Assembly (NCBI GenBank): GCA_946478975.1
Contig: CAMLEO010000148.1
Coordinates: 1 to 16,270, forward strand
Length of the DNA: 16,270 bases
From: an uncultured Steroidobacter sp.
GTDB lineage: Bacteria; Pseudomonadota; Gammaproteobacteria; Steroidobacterales; Steroidobacteraceae
Direction of reading: 5' to 3'
Positions 1-6,138 of this stretch are shown in pieces; position 1 is the stretch's first letter; each line of letters begins with the position of its first letter. Below the pieces are notes generated by a model, which saw only the letters and a list, made by a program, of their open reading frames with translations, was not told where the DNA came from and did not search any database. The translations under genes and the position numbers were made by a program.

Positions 1-3
1 AAA

Positions 4-50
4 GTGTTACCCATGTCTCCGGTATAAACCGTTACCTATGTAACCGGAAT
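4..50. repeat. Two diverged ~25-bp direct repeats, possible insertion-sequence end
   Basis: Two copies sit in tandem at a 25-bp offset. Each has the pattern GTTACC-(C/T)ATGT-(CT/AA)-CCGG followed by A/T-rich sequence, beginning at positions 7 and 32. The second copy also folds on itself (GTTAC 31-35 against GTAAC 40-44). Repeated GTTACCTATGTCTCCGG-like blocks are, from memory, typical of the multi-repeat ends of IS21/IS481-type elements. No transposase is visible because the window starts here, so the IS assignment is inference. The position directly downstream of a tRNA 3' end is a common insertion place. Confidence 0.4.
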
Positions 51-65
51 AGACCACGCGCGAGA

Positions 66-425
66 TGGTGGGCCCGGCAGGATTCGAACCTGCAACCAAG
101 GGATTCACTTCTGCCCCGATGTTTCCAAAGGGAGTGGACTATCTCTTCACCCGCGCTTCGCAGCGAAGCCGGTGGGGTGCGGGACGCTCTTGCCTGTGAT
201 CAAGGGCGCTTTGGATTGAATCCCAAACATCGTTGGGGGGATCAATGCCAGCCCTCAGGTAGTCTCTGCACCTTCCGGCGGTGTACCGCCGGCTTGGCTC
301 AGGGTTGCCATGGCGCGTCGCGCCGGGAGGGTTCCCTGAATTCATCCCGTCCACTTCGCGGCTCGTCGCTCGCGAAGGCACCTTTATCGATGAGTCCCCT
401 GCACTAACCGTTGTGCTACAGGCCC
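66..425 (-). tRNA. tRNA-Ile(CAU) interrupted by a group I intron
   Basis: The mature tRNA is 76 nt, joined from a 36-nt 5' exon (390-425) and a 40-nt 3' exon (66-105). The acceptor stem GGGCCTG/CGGGCCC has one G-U pair, the discriminator is A and the CCA end is encoded. The D stem is GCAC/GTGC, the anticodon stem GGGGA/TCCCT, the anticodon loop CTCATAA, and the T arm GCAGG-TTCGAAT-CCTGC. The CAU anticodon allows Ile (C34 modified to lysidine by TilS), elongator Met or initiator Met. The stem lacks the three G-C pairs of an initiator. The run GACTCATAATC followed by CTTGGTT matches E. coli tRNA-Ile2 better than elongator Met, so I favour Ile. The gene can only work if the intron is removed. 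Confidence 0.93.
106..389 (-). ncRNA. Group I self-splicing intron (IC3-like) in the tRNA anticodon loop
   Basis: The intron is 284 nt and is inserted after U36. P1 pairs exon CAU plus the first intron base C with GGUG (379-382), putting a U-G pair at the 5' splice site. The last intron base is G (106, the omega G). Helices I can pair: P2 (371-377 with 354-360), P4 (334-340 with 298-304), P6 CCGGCGG/CCGCCGG with a 4-nt loop, and P7 GACUA/UAGUC (260-264 with 137-141). The core order AUGGCAAC..GAGCCAAGC, then GGUGCAGAGACUA, then AUAGUCC closely follows the Azoarcus tRNA-Ile(CAU) intron (about 205 nt, subgroup IC3). The region between the P7 strands is about 118 nt and accounts for the extra size. 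I could not settle P3. There is no homing endonuclease ORF, so mobility would need help in trans. Confidence 0.9.
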
Positions 426-445
426 AGTTTCTGTAAGCGGGCGCG

Positions 446-451
446 ATTCTA
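446..451 (-). promoter_or_regulatory. Candidate -10 element of the tRNA promoter
   Basis: Read on the minus strand this is TAGAAT, 5 of 6 to TATAAT, 20 nt upstream of the tRNA 5' end. Transcription would start about 13 nt before the mature 5' end, a normal RNase P leader. No good -35 hexamer is visible at 16-18 nt. Confidence 0.4.
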
Positions 452-474
452 GCAGGAGTCTGGTCCGCGCACAG

Positions 475-497
475 ATATCCACAGAAGCGGTGGATAA
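475..497. promoter_or_regulatory. Inverted pair of DnaA-box-like 9-mers
   Basis: ATATCCACA (475-483, plus) and TTATCCACC (489-497, minus) each match the DnaA box TTATCCACA at 8 of 9 bases. Together they form a perfect 7-bp inverted repeat, TATCCAC/GTGGATA, with a 7-nt spacer. The pair lies just upstream of the tRNA promoter and 160-180 bp before the methyltransferase gene. DnaA binding is inference, and an unrelated dyad operator is also possible. Confidence 0.35.
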
Positions 498-555
498 CTT
501 CTGGACAACACAGGCTTGACTTCGCGGATCTGCGGCGGAAGATGGGTCGGATGTT

Positions 556-580
556 GGATTGATCGATCATTGATCAATCC
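556..580. repeat. Perfect 9-bp inverted repeat (hairpin or operator)
   Basis: GGATTGATC (556-564) and GATCAATCC (572-580) are exact reverse complements around the 7-nt loop GATCATT. The element holds three GATC sites and lies 75 bp upstream of the methyltransferase start codon. No U-tract follows on either strand, so it is not a typical terminator. A dyad operator for the downstream gene is the simplest reading, but no binding protein can be named. Confidence 0.5.
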
Positions 581-655
581 CGCCGCGATCCGGGTGGAGC
601 GCACGGCGCCGAAAAAATCAAGACGCAATCACGACGCCGGAGCAAGGAAACGTCC

Positions 656-1261
656 ATGACTCGCACAGGTGTCCGCTACGCCAGTTTCCGCACGGCATGC
701 TTGCTCTTCGTGCTGGCTTGTGCGCCGTTTTGGACCGTGGCGCAGGCCGAAGACAGCGAGCCCACCAAGATCAAGCACCCGCTCGACGTGTGGTACGTCG
801 CCACGCCGCACGAAGTCGTCGACCGCATGCTCTACGAAGCCAAGGTGCGCACCGGCGATGTCGTATACGACCTGGGTTGCGGCGACGGGCGCATGGTGAT
901 CGCAGCGGCGAAGAAGTTCGGCACGCGCGGTGTGGGCATCGATCTCGACCCGGCGCGAATCAAAGAAGCACGCGCCAATGCCAAGGCGCAAGGCGTCGAC
1001 AACCTGGTGACGTTTCGCGTCGCCGATTTGTTCGAGACCGATCTGCGCGAAGCGACGGTGGTGATGCTGTACCTGCTGCCGGAAGTGAACCGGCGTTTGA
1101 AACCTAAGTTATTCGCCGAACTGCGTCCGGGCGCACGCGTGGTCTCGCACGACTTCGACATGGGGCGCAGCTGGCCGCCGGATCGCTCCGTCAACCTGGG
1201 ATCGGACGGCATATATATGTGGGTCATGCCGCCGTTAGCTGAACGGCCGCACGCGCAATGA
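656..1261 (+). CDS. Class I SAM-dependent methyltransferase-fold protein with a signal peptide
   Basis: The 201-residue protein has a Rossmann methyltransferase core: motif I VYDLGCGDGR at 70-79, then an acidic residue D96 in GIDLDP at the end of the next strand, as expected for SAM binding. The N-terminus looks like a signal peptide: basic residues R3, R7 and R12, a hydrophobic stretch at about 14-29, and a plausible AQA cleavage site before E32. C22 in VLAC is a poor lipobox. The start is supported by AAGGAA six bases upstream. Related proteins beginning with a TPxEVVDRML block are common in bacteria as unassigned methyltransferases, and the substrate is unknown. Export of a SAM-dependent enzyme is odd because SAM is not known to be supplied to the periplasm. 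It may be membrane-anchored, or the leader may be misread. It stands alone, 110 bp before the next gene. Confidence 0.8.
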   Translation: MTRTGVRYASFRTACLLFVLACAPFWTVAQAEDSEPTKIKHPLDVWYVATPHEVVDRMLYEAKVRTGDVVYDLGCGDGRMVIAAAKKFGTRGVGIDLDPARIKEARANAKAQGVDNLVTFRVADLFETDLREATVVMLYLLPEVNRRLKPKLFAELRPGARVVSHDFDMGRSWPPDRSVNLGSDGIYMWVMPPLAERPHAQ

Positions 1262-1371
1262 TTGTTGCGGCAATCGTAAAGAGTGAAGTGACCCAAGCCA
1301 CGCTTGCTTCGTTGCCGGAACCAGCGCCCAATATGGGGCATTGAGCGGAGTAATGTTCTTGGAACTTAGGC

Positions 1372-2781
1372 ATGCGCCTTGATCTTCCTCGTTCGGGATT
1401 ACAGCTGGTTCGAGAAGCGCTGCTATATTCCCCCGACGACGAACCAGTATTGCGGGATGGACCAAGGTTGCGTGTTTTATTGCTCACATCGGGATTGGGG
1501 CTGGGGCACGTGCGCGCGGCGCAGGCGGTCGCGGCGGCGCTGAAGGATCAGGCGGAGGTCGCGACGGTCGACTTCTGGTCGCTGATGAATGCGGGCGCGG
1601 CGCGCGCCATTCACGCCACCTACCTGGACCTGGTTCAAAACCATTCTGATTTGTATGAGCGCCTCTATCACCTCGAGGCGGGCACGTGGCGCCAGGTGCT
1701 GGAGAGTCGCTCCGGTCCGCCGCGCGCAGTGCTCGAAGTGTTCGAGCTGATCGCATCGGTCGCCGCCAAGGAAGGGCTGAGCATTCCTCGCGGCGGCCGG
1801 TACGCGTCGGACAAGCTGCTTTATTCCCTACTGTGTACTTCGCTGCCGTATGACGGCGACACGCTCGCCGGCAACGGCGTGCGGGCGCGGCTGGCGTTAT
1901 GGAAGTTCACATACATGCGCCTGATCCGCCGCCTCGAACCGGCGATTCGCAAGTTCGCGCCGGACGTGATCGTCAGCACGCAGATGATTCCTGCGGCAAT
2001 GGCTTCGTATCTGAAGCAGCGGGGCAAGGTGGAAGCGTCGATGATCGGCGTGCTCACCGACTTCGGCGTGCACGATTTCTGGAGACAGAAGGGCATCGAT
2101 CGTTACTGTATCGCGCACGACTCGATTCTGGAGGCCGAAGAGTCGGCCGCGACTCGTGCTGTCGTCACGGGCGTGCCGCTGATGCCGCACTTCTCATTCC
2201 CGATGTCACAAGCCGAGGCGCGTCGAGAATTGAAGCTGCCGGAGAACGTGCCGGTCGTGCTGGTGTTGGGCGGCGGTCTGGGCTTGAGCGTCGACACAGC
2301 TGCGATATCACTGCTGCAGCGGCAGTCGGCCGCGAACGTGATCGTCATGCCGGGCAAGAACAACAAGGCCCGCGCGGCACTGGATCGGCTCGCAGCTCAG
2401 CATCCGCAGCGCCTGATGGTTTGCGACTGGACCGATCGCATGGACATTTATTTGCGCGCGGCCGATGTCGTCGTCGGCAAGCCGGGCGGCATCTCGGTCG
2501 CCGAAGCGCTGGCGTGCGGCCGGCCATTGCTGGCGACGCGTTCGCTCGGCGGGCAGGAGGGTTTCAACGTGGATTTCCTGACGCGCCACGGCGTCGGCGG
2601 CCTGGTCGCCGATCGTGACCTGGCGGATCGCGTCGACGCGCTACTCCGCGATCGGGATGTACTGCAGAATATGCAGCGCCGTGCGTGGTTGCTGGGCCAG
2701 CGCGACGGCGCTTCGCGAGTGGCCGCGCTCGCGCTGGATCTTGCCTCCGTGCACCGGGCCGTAGCTCTGCAATCACGATGA
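1372..2781 (+). CDS. MGDG synthase/UgtP-type glycosyltransferase (GT28-like)
   Basis: The 469-residue protein probably transfers a sugar from a nucleotide-sugar to a lipid acceptor at the inner face of the membrane. The N-terminal half carries LTSGLGLGHVRAAQA (about 38-52), matching the glycine-rich loop of the monogalactosyldiacylglycerol synthase N-terminal domain; H46 is in the conserved GH position. The C-terminal half has the GT-B sugar-nucleotide site VVGKPGGISVAEAL (367-380), very like the TKPGG...EA block of Bacillus UgtP and the equivalent of MurG. There is no signal peptide or clear membrane span, consistent with a peripheral membrane enzyme. The start is the first in-frame ATG after a TAA at 1351; GGAAC seven bases upstream is a modest ribosome site. 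It is the first gene of a four-gene overlapping cluster. Sugar donor and acceptor cannot be read from the sequence. Confidence 0.82.
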   Translation: MRLDLPRSGLQLVREALLYSPDDEPVLRDGPRLRVLLLTSGLGLGHVRAAQAVAAALKDQAEVATVDFWSLMNAGAARAIHATYLDLVQNHSDLYERLYHLEAGTWRQVLESRSGPPRAVLEVFELIASVAAKEGLSIPRGGRYASDKLLYSLLCTSLPYDGDTLAGNGVRARLALWKFTYMRLIRRLEPAIRKFAPDVIVSTQMIPAAMASYLKQRGKVEASMIGVLTDFGVHDFWRQKGIDRYCIAHDSILEAEESAATRAVVTGVPLMPHFSFPMSQAEARRELKLPENVPVVLVLGGGLGLSVDTAAISLLQRQSAANVIVMPGKNNKARAALDRLAAQHPQRLMVCDWTDRMDIYLRAADVVVGKPGGISVAEALACGRPLLATRSLGGQEGFNVDFLTRHGVGGLVADRDLADRVDALLRDRDVLQNMQRRAWLLGQRDGASRVAALALDLASVHRAVALQSR

Positions 2782-3332
2782 AACTGCTGCATCGATTCGC
2801 GCAACGCGTGCTCGGCTGGGTCGACGCGTGGTACTACCGACGTTACAAGTTACAAACGTTGGGCCCGGTGCTGTTCGTCGGCCGGGCGCGCTATCGCGGC
2901 CCGGAGCTGCGCTTCGAGGACGGCACGCTGCTGCGGGAGAACGATGTCATCGGCCGCTTGCATTTCAACAACGCCAGCATCGCGGCGCTGGGCGAAGGCT
3001 CCATGCATCGCGTCGGCTTTCGATTCGCCAGGTTGATGCGCGAATCGCTGCGCAAGCTCGCGGAAGCAGCTCACAACGATCCGACGTTTGCGGACGTGCG
3101 CGTGTTTCAAGGCACGACATGGATTCCCTCACACGGCGAAGTGGTCGGATTCGTCAGCACGCCGTTGCCGAAATCGTGGAAGACGTGGCTGCTGTCGGCG
3201 CACTTCAAAATGTTGATGTGGGTGTTCGCGCCGTCGGCTCGCATTCGTTCGCGAGAACAGGCTGAGCCGCGGTTGTATTGGCTGACGCGCGAGGCGTTGT
3301 CGCGCAACCTCGGCAAACTCAAGACGGGCTGA
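2778..3332 (+). CDS. YkoP-like protein of unknown function
   Basis: This is a 184-residue protein. Its ATG overlaps the stop of the glycosyltransferase gene (ATGA, 2778-2781), which fixes the start and implies translational coupling. It opens with a basic, amphipathic stretch (MKLLHRFAQRVLGWVDAWY) and has the block GPELRFEDGTLLRENDVIG, followed by LHFNNASI. It has no signal peptide and no clear transmembrane helix; hydrophobic residues near 142-150 (FKMLMWVFA) could touch the membrane. From memory it resembles the YkoP domain of Bacillus, which occurs with polysaccharide deacetylases. The next gene here is such a deacetylase, which fits. I recognise no catalytic motif. A helper or substrate-presenting role in the same pathway is inference. 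Confidence 0.7.
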   Translation: MKLLHRFAQRVLGWVDAWYYRRYKLQTLGPVLFVGRARYRGPELRFEDGTLLRENDVIGRLHFNNASIAALGEGSMHRVGFRFARLMRESLRKLAEAAHNDPTFADVRVFQGTTWIPSHGEVVGFVSTPLPKSWKTWLLSAHFKMLMWVFAPSARIRSREQAEPRLYWLTREALSRNLGKLKTG

Positions 3333-3334
3333 TC

Positions 3335-3913
3335 GTGACCAACGCTGCGCACTCAATTCATCTCACATTCGACGACGGTCCGGATCCCGAGTGGACGCCG
3401 CGTGTGCTCGACGTGCTCGATAAAGCGCGTGTGCACGCAACGTTCTTCGCGATCGGCGAACAGGCGCAGCGCTCGCCGGATCTGGTGCGTCGAATCCACT
3501 CGGCCGGTCATGCGATCGGCAATCACACTTTCAGCCATCGGCATCCGTGGTTCATGTCGTCGCGCTCGGCGCGAGCGCAGGTTCGTGATGGCGCGAAAGC
3601 ATTGAGCGATGTGATTGGCGAAGCACCTCGTTTCTATCGTCCGCCGCACGGTCGCTATCGCCCTTGTATGAGCGATGAGGCGCAGCGATGCGGCGAGAAA
3701 GTGGTGCTGTGGAATGTCAGCGCGATCGACTGGGGTCCGCTCGGAACGGCGGAGAGCATCGAGAAAAGACTCGGCGCTGTGAAGGGCGGGGACATCGTGC
3801 TGATGCACGACGGTCGCAATCAACACAATCGCCCCGATGAGCTCATAAAAATTCTGCCAGCGTTTCTGCAGCGATTGTCGGAACGCGGGCTCCGTGCGGA
3901 GTTGTTGTCATGA
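3335..3913 (+). CDS. NodB-type polysaccharide deacetylase, no signal peptide
   Basis: This carbohydrate esterase 4 fold protein removes acetyl groups from N-acetylated sugars with a bound metal. From the GTG start it is 192 residues. All motifs are present: TFDDGP at 11-16 (D13 catalytic base, D14 metal), H64 and H68 in NHTFSH (metal), RPPHGRY at 102-108, D132-W133, and LMHD at 156-159 (H158 catalytic acid). The GTG at 3335, two bases after the preceding stop, is preferred because it puts the TFDDGP strand at the usual distance from the N-terminus; an ATG at 3278 would overlap the previous gene by 55 bp. Most bacterial deacetylases acting on wall polymers are exported, but this one has no leader and should be cytosolic, as NodB is. 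That points to a small lipid- or nucleotide-linked sugar as substrate. Confidence 0.88.
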   Translation: MTNAAHSIHLTFDDGPDPEWTPRVLDVLDKARVHATFFAIGEQAQRSPDLVRRIHSAGHAIGNHTFSHRHPWFMSSRSARAQVRDGAKALSDVIGEAPRFYRPPHGRYRPCMSDEAQRCGEKVVLWNVSAIDWGPLGTAESIEKRLGAVKGGDIVLMHDGRNQHNRPDELIKILPAFLQRLSERGLRAELLS

Positions 3914-4371
3914 TGAGCAGACTCGCTCTGTGCTTGCTGGCGCCGCTGGCGTGGCTGACAACAGCGTTTGCTGCCGACATTCCCAAAGACCTGCGCAAGG
4001 CGGTCGATGACTACGATCACGCGCAGGTGCATGCGGACGAAAAGGAACTGCAGCGGCTGGTGGCCGACGACTATGTGCTGATCAACAGCAGCGGCCGGGT
4101 GCAAAAGAAAGCGGACCTGATCGCCGACTATCTCGCGCCCGATTACAAGCTCGAACCGTTCACGGTGCTGGAGCCGATCGAAAGAGTCTGGACCGACGGC
4201 GCCGTCATGGGCGGGCTCGTGCATCTCAAAGGCATTTCCGGCGGCAAGCCGTTCGCGGTCACGCTGCGCTTCGCGGATATCTGGGCGAAGCGCAACGGCA
4301 AGTGGCAGGTGGTCTACACGCACGTCTCCAAGCCGGCCCACGGCGCCAATCAGCCGTCCAACTCCGGGTAG
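3910..4371 (+). CDS. Secreted NTF2-like (DUF4440-type) protein
   Basis: The 153-residue product starts in an ATGA overlap with the deacetylase stop (3910-3913); the second codon is also ATG and could be the true start. The N-terminus is a clear signal peptide: a hydrophobic stretch LALCLLAPLAWLTTA and an AFA cleavage site before A22-D23. The mature part has the cone-fold pattern of NTF2/SnoaL/DUF4440 proteins: a helix with VHADEKELQRLVADDYVLIN, then alternating strands ending in FADIWAKRNGKWQVVYTHVS. Such folds bind small ligands or are simple enzymes; no active site can be named. The last 22 bases overlap the end of the opposite-strand GST gene. Confidence 0.82.
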   Translation: MMSRLALCLLAPLAWLTTAFAADIPKDLRKAVDDYDHAQVHADEKELQRLVADDYVLINSSGRVQKKADLIADYLAPDYKLEPFTVLEPIERVWTDGAVMGGLVHLKGISGGKPFAVTLRFADIWAKRNGKWQVVYTHVSKPAHGANQPSNSG

Positions 4372-5078
4372 TTGCGAAACAGATCGTCGTTGTTGAAATT
4401 GAGACGACGGCCCGACTCGGCGTAAGCGCGAATCCGCGGCAGCTCGAACACCGCGTCGTGTAACTTTTCGAGCTTTGGATGTTTGCCGAGTGCTTTGCCG
4501 GCCGCTTTTGGAAACGCGTAGCGGACGCCGGCAACAACTTGCGCCAGCGACAAGTCTGCATATGTCACTTGCCGGCCGACCAGCCACGGACCGGCCACGC
4601 GGTTGCGCGTGAGCACCTTCTCGAAATAATCGAAAAACTTGGGCAGGCGATGCTTGCGAAAGTCCGCCGCGCGGCGCTTGGACTCGGGCTTTTGATCTTC
4701 GTAGTACAGGCCGGAACCGATCGGATGATGCGCGTCGTGCGCTTCGACGATGAAGTCCGCGATGGTGAGTTGCAGTTGATGCACCCACAGCCTGCCAGCC
4801 TCATCGCGAGGCGCGAGCTTCAGGGGCCCGCCGAGAAACAACAGGATGTTCGCAGTCTGGCCGATGAGCTGCTTGCCCGCTTTGAGAAACGGCGGCGCGA
4901 ACGGCGGGTGTGGCACCCGCGGACCTGCCAAATATTTCATTAACGCGGGCACGCCGCCGCCGCGATTCTCGGGCTGCAAGGCGATGTCGACGTACTTCGC
5001 GCCGCCTTGTTCGAGGGCGAGGCGAACATACTCACCGCGGCCCTGGATGCCGGGCCAATAGTAGAGCTCGTAAACCAT
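4350..5078 (-). CDS. Glutathione S-transferase family protein
   Basis: This 242-residue protein has the two-domain layout of cytosolic glutathione transferases. The N-terminal thioredoxin-like part begins MVYELYYWPGIQGRGEYVRL, where Y6/Y7 are in place for the catalytic tyrosine and the RGEYVRLAL helix follows the sigma/alpha-class pattern. The QTANILLFLG segment takes the place of the usual glutathione-binding QS-AI-YL stretch, with T for S. The helical C-terminal domain has GPWLVGRQVTYADLSLAQVV, the conserved N-capping box region. The start has a strong GGAGG six bases upstream (5085-5089). It lies 15 bp after the LysR gene on the same strand and is probably cotranscribed with it. A role in electrophile detoxification is a family-level inference. 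Confidence 0.88.
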   Translation of the reverse strand: MVYELYYWPGIQGRGEYVRLALEQGGAKYVDIALQPENRGGGVPALMKYLAGPRVPHPPFAPPFLKAGKQLIGQTANILLFLGGPLKLAPRDEAGRLWVHQLQLTIADFIVEAHDAHHPIGSGLYYEDQKPESKRRAADFRKHRLPKFFDYFEKVLTRNRVAGPWLVGRQVTYADLSLAQVVAGVRYAFPKAAGKALGKHPKLEKLHDAVFELPRIRAYAESGRRLNFNNDDLFRNYPELDG

Positions 5079-5093
5079 ACCGGACCTCCGCGC

Positions 5094-6038
5094 TCAACTG
5101 CTTCGTCTCACCGAAGTCTTCGCAGCCAGGCAACGTTCCCAAGGCGGTACGCCGCCGAGGTGTTGAGTCAATAAATCCACGAACGCGCGTACTCGCGGCA
5201 ACACCATGCGGCGCTCAGGCATGACGGCGTAGATGCCACTCTCGGGCAGGTGATAGTCCGGCAGCACCTGCTTGAGCCGCCCAGCGCGAATGTCCTCGCA
5301 CACGTGCCAGGTCGAGTGCAGCGAGATGCCCAGCCCGCCGAGCGAGGCATCGCGAATCACTTCGCCGAGATTGCTCTTCAACCGGCTTTGCACGCGCACA
5401 GCCACTTCATGGCCGTCCGGACCCCGCAGATTCCAGGTGTCGCTTGCATCGCGGCTCACGGCCATCAGCAGACATTCGTGCTTCGCCAGATCCTCCGGCT
5501 TTTTGGGGACACCATGACGCCGCAGATATTCCGGCGACGCGCACAGCACGCGTCGATTGGACGCGAGGCGCGTGGCAATCAAGTCCGAATCCTTGAGCGC
5601 GCCGATGCGGATCGCGAGATCGAGGCCGTCGCTGACCAGGTCGCGCATCTGATCCGACAGATCGATGTGCAGCCGCAGGCGAGGGTGCCGACTCAGGAAC
5701 TCCGGCAGCAGCGGCGATATGTATTGGCGCCCGAAGGTGGCCGGCAACGTGACGCGCAAGGTGCCGGAGACGCCCTTGGCAGTGTTGCTCAAGTTGCTGG
5801 TCAATACTTCCAGATCTTCCACCAGCGATCGTCCTTGCTCAGCGAGTGCGACACCTTCCGGAGTGGGGCGCAGCTGGCGGGTCGTCCGATGCAGCAGCCG
5901 CACGCCGAGGCTGCGCTCCAGGCGCTTCAACCGTTGACTCGCCACTGCGACGGACAAGTCGAGACTGCGGGCCGCGGCGCTGATCGAGCCGAGGTCGAGC
6001 ACGCGCAGGAACAAATTCAAGTCACCGATGCGGTCCAT
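5094..6038 (-). CDS. LysR-family transcriptional regulator
   Basis: From the chosen ATG the protein has 314 residues, normal for the family. It has a winged helix-turn-helix at about 4-60 (DLNLFLRVLDLGSISAAARS, then QRLKRLERSLGVRLLHRTTR), followed by a type 2 periplasmic-binding-protein-like effector domain starting GTLRVTLPATFGRQYI. An upstream in-frame ATG at 6089 would add 17 residues outside the family pattern, so I prefer 6038, although its ribosome site is weak. It is divergent from the aldo/keto reductase gene (100 bp apart) and upstream of the GST gene. LysR proteins often control a divergent neighbour, so the reductase and the GST are likely targets. The inducer is unknown. Confidence 0.92.
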   Translation of the reverse strand: MDRIGDLNLFLRVLDLGSISAAARSLDLSVAVASQRLKRLERSLGVRLLHRTTRQLRPTPEGVALAEQGRSLVEDLEVLTSNLSNTAKGVSGTLRVTLPATFGRQYISPLLPEFLSRHPRLRLHIDLSDQMRDLVSDGLDLAIRIGALKDSDLIATRLASNRRVLCASPEYLRRHGVPKKPEDLAKHECLLMAVSRDASDTWNLRGPDGHEVAVRVQSRLKSNLGEVIRDASLGGLGISLHSTWHVCEDIRAGRLKQVLPDYHLPESGIYAVMPERRMVLPRVRAFVDLLTQHLGGVPPWERCLAAKTSVRRSS

Positions 6039-6138
6039 GATTTTCAACGAATCTTTGAAAGTGCTGATACGCCCCGGCGGTTTTATCACATTGCCGCCGC
6101 GTCTAGCCTGCTGACCACTGATCGAGCGGAGAGCAAAC
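6039..6138. promoter_or_regulatory. Divergent LysR/aldo-keto reductase control region
   Basis: These 100 bp separate two divergent genes and should hold both promoters and the LysR site. A weak dyad, TGATA (6065-6069) and TATCA (6084-6088), is the best operator candidate I can see. The arms are only 5 bp and the spacing is longer than the usual T-N11-A core, so the assignment is tentative. GGAGAG at 6128-6133 is the ribosome site of the reductase. Confidence 0.4.

Noticed and set aside
139..570. Minus-strand open frame over the tRNA and intron
   Set aside because: It runs through exon, intron and promoter sequence; the RNA structures explain the region. It is not a homing endonuclease (no LAGLIDADG, GIY-YIG or HNH motif).
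475..590. Replication origin (DnaA boxes plus GATC sites)
   Set aside because: Only two imperfect boxes, no AT-rich unwinding element, and no dnaA, dnaN, gidA or parAB nearby.
629..991. Minus-strand frame opposite the methyltransferase gene
   Set aside because: No motif and no ribosome site; shadow of a well-supported gene.
3278..3334. Upstream ATG extension of the deacetylase
   Set aside because: It adds 19 residues unlike the family and overlaps the previous gene by 55 bp, while GTG 3335 sits 2 bp after the stop.
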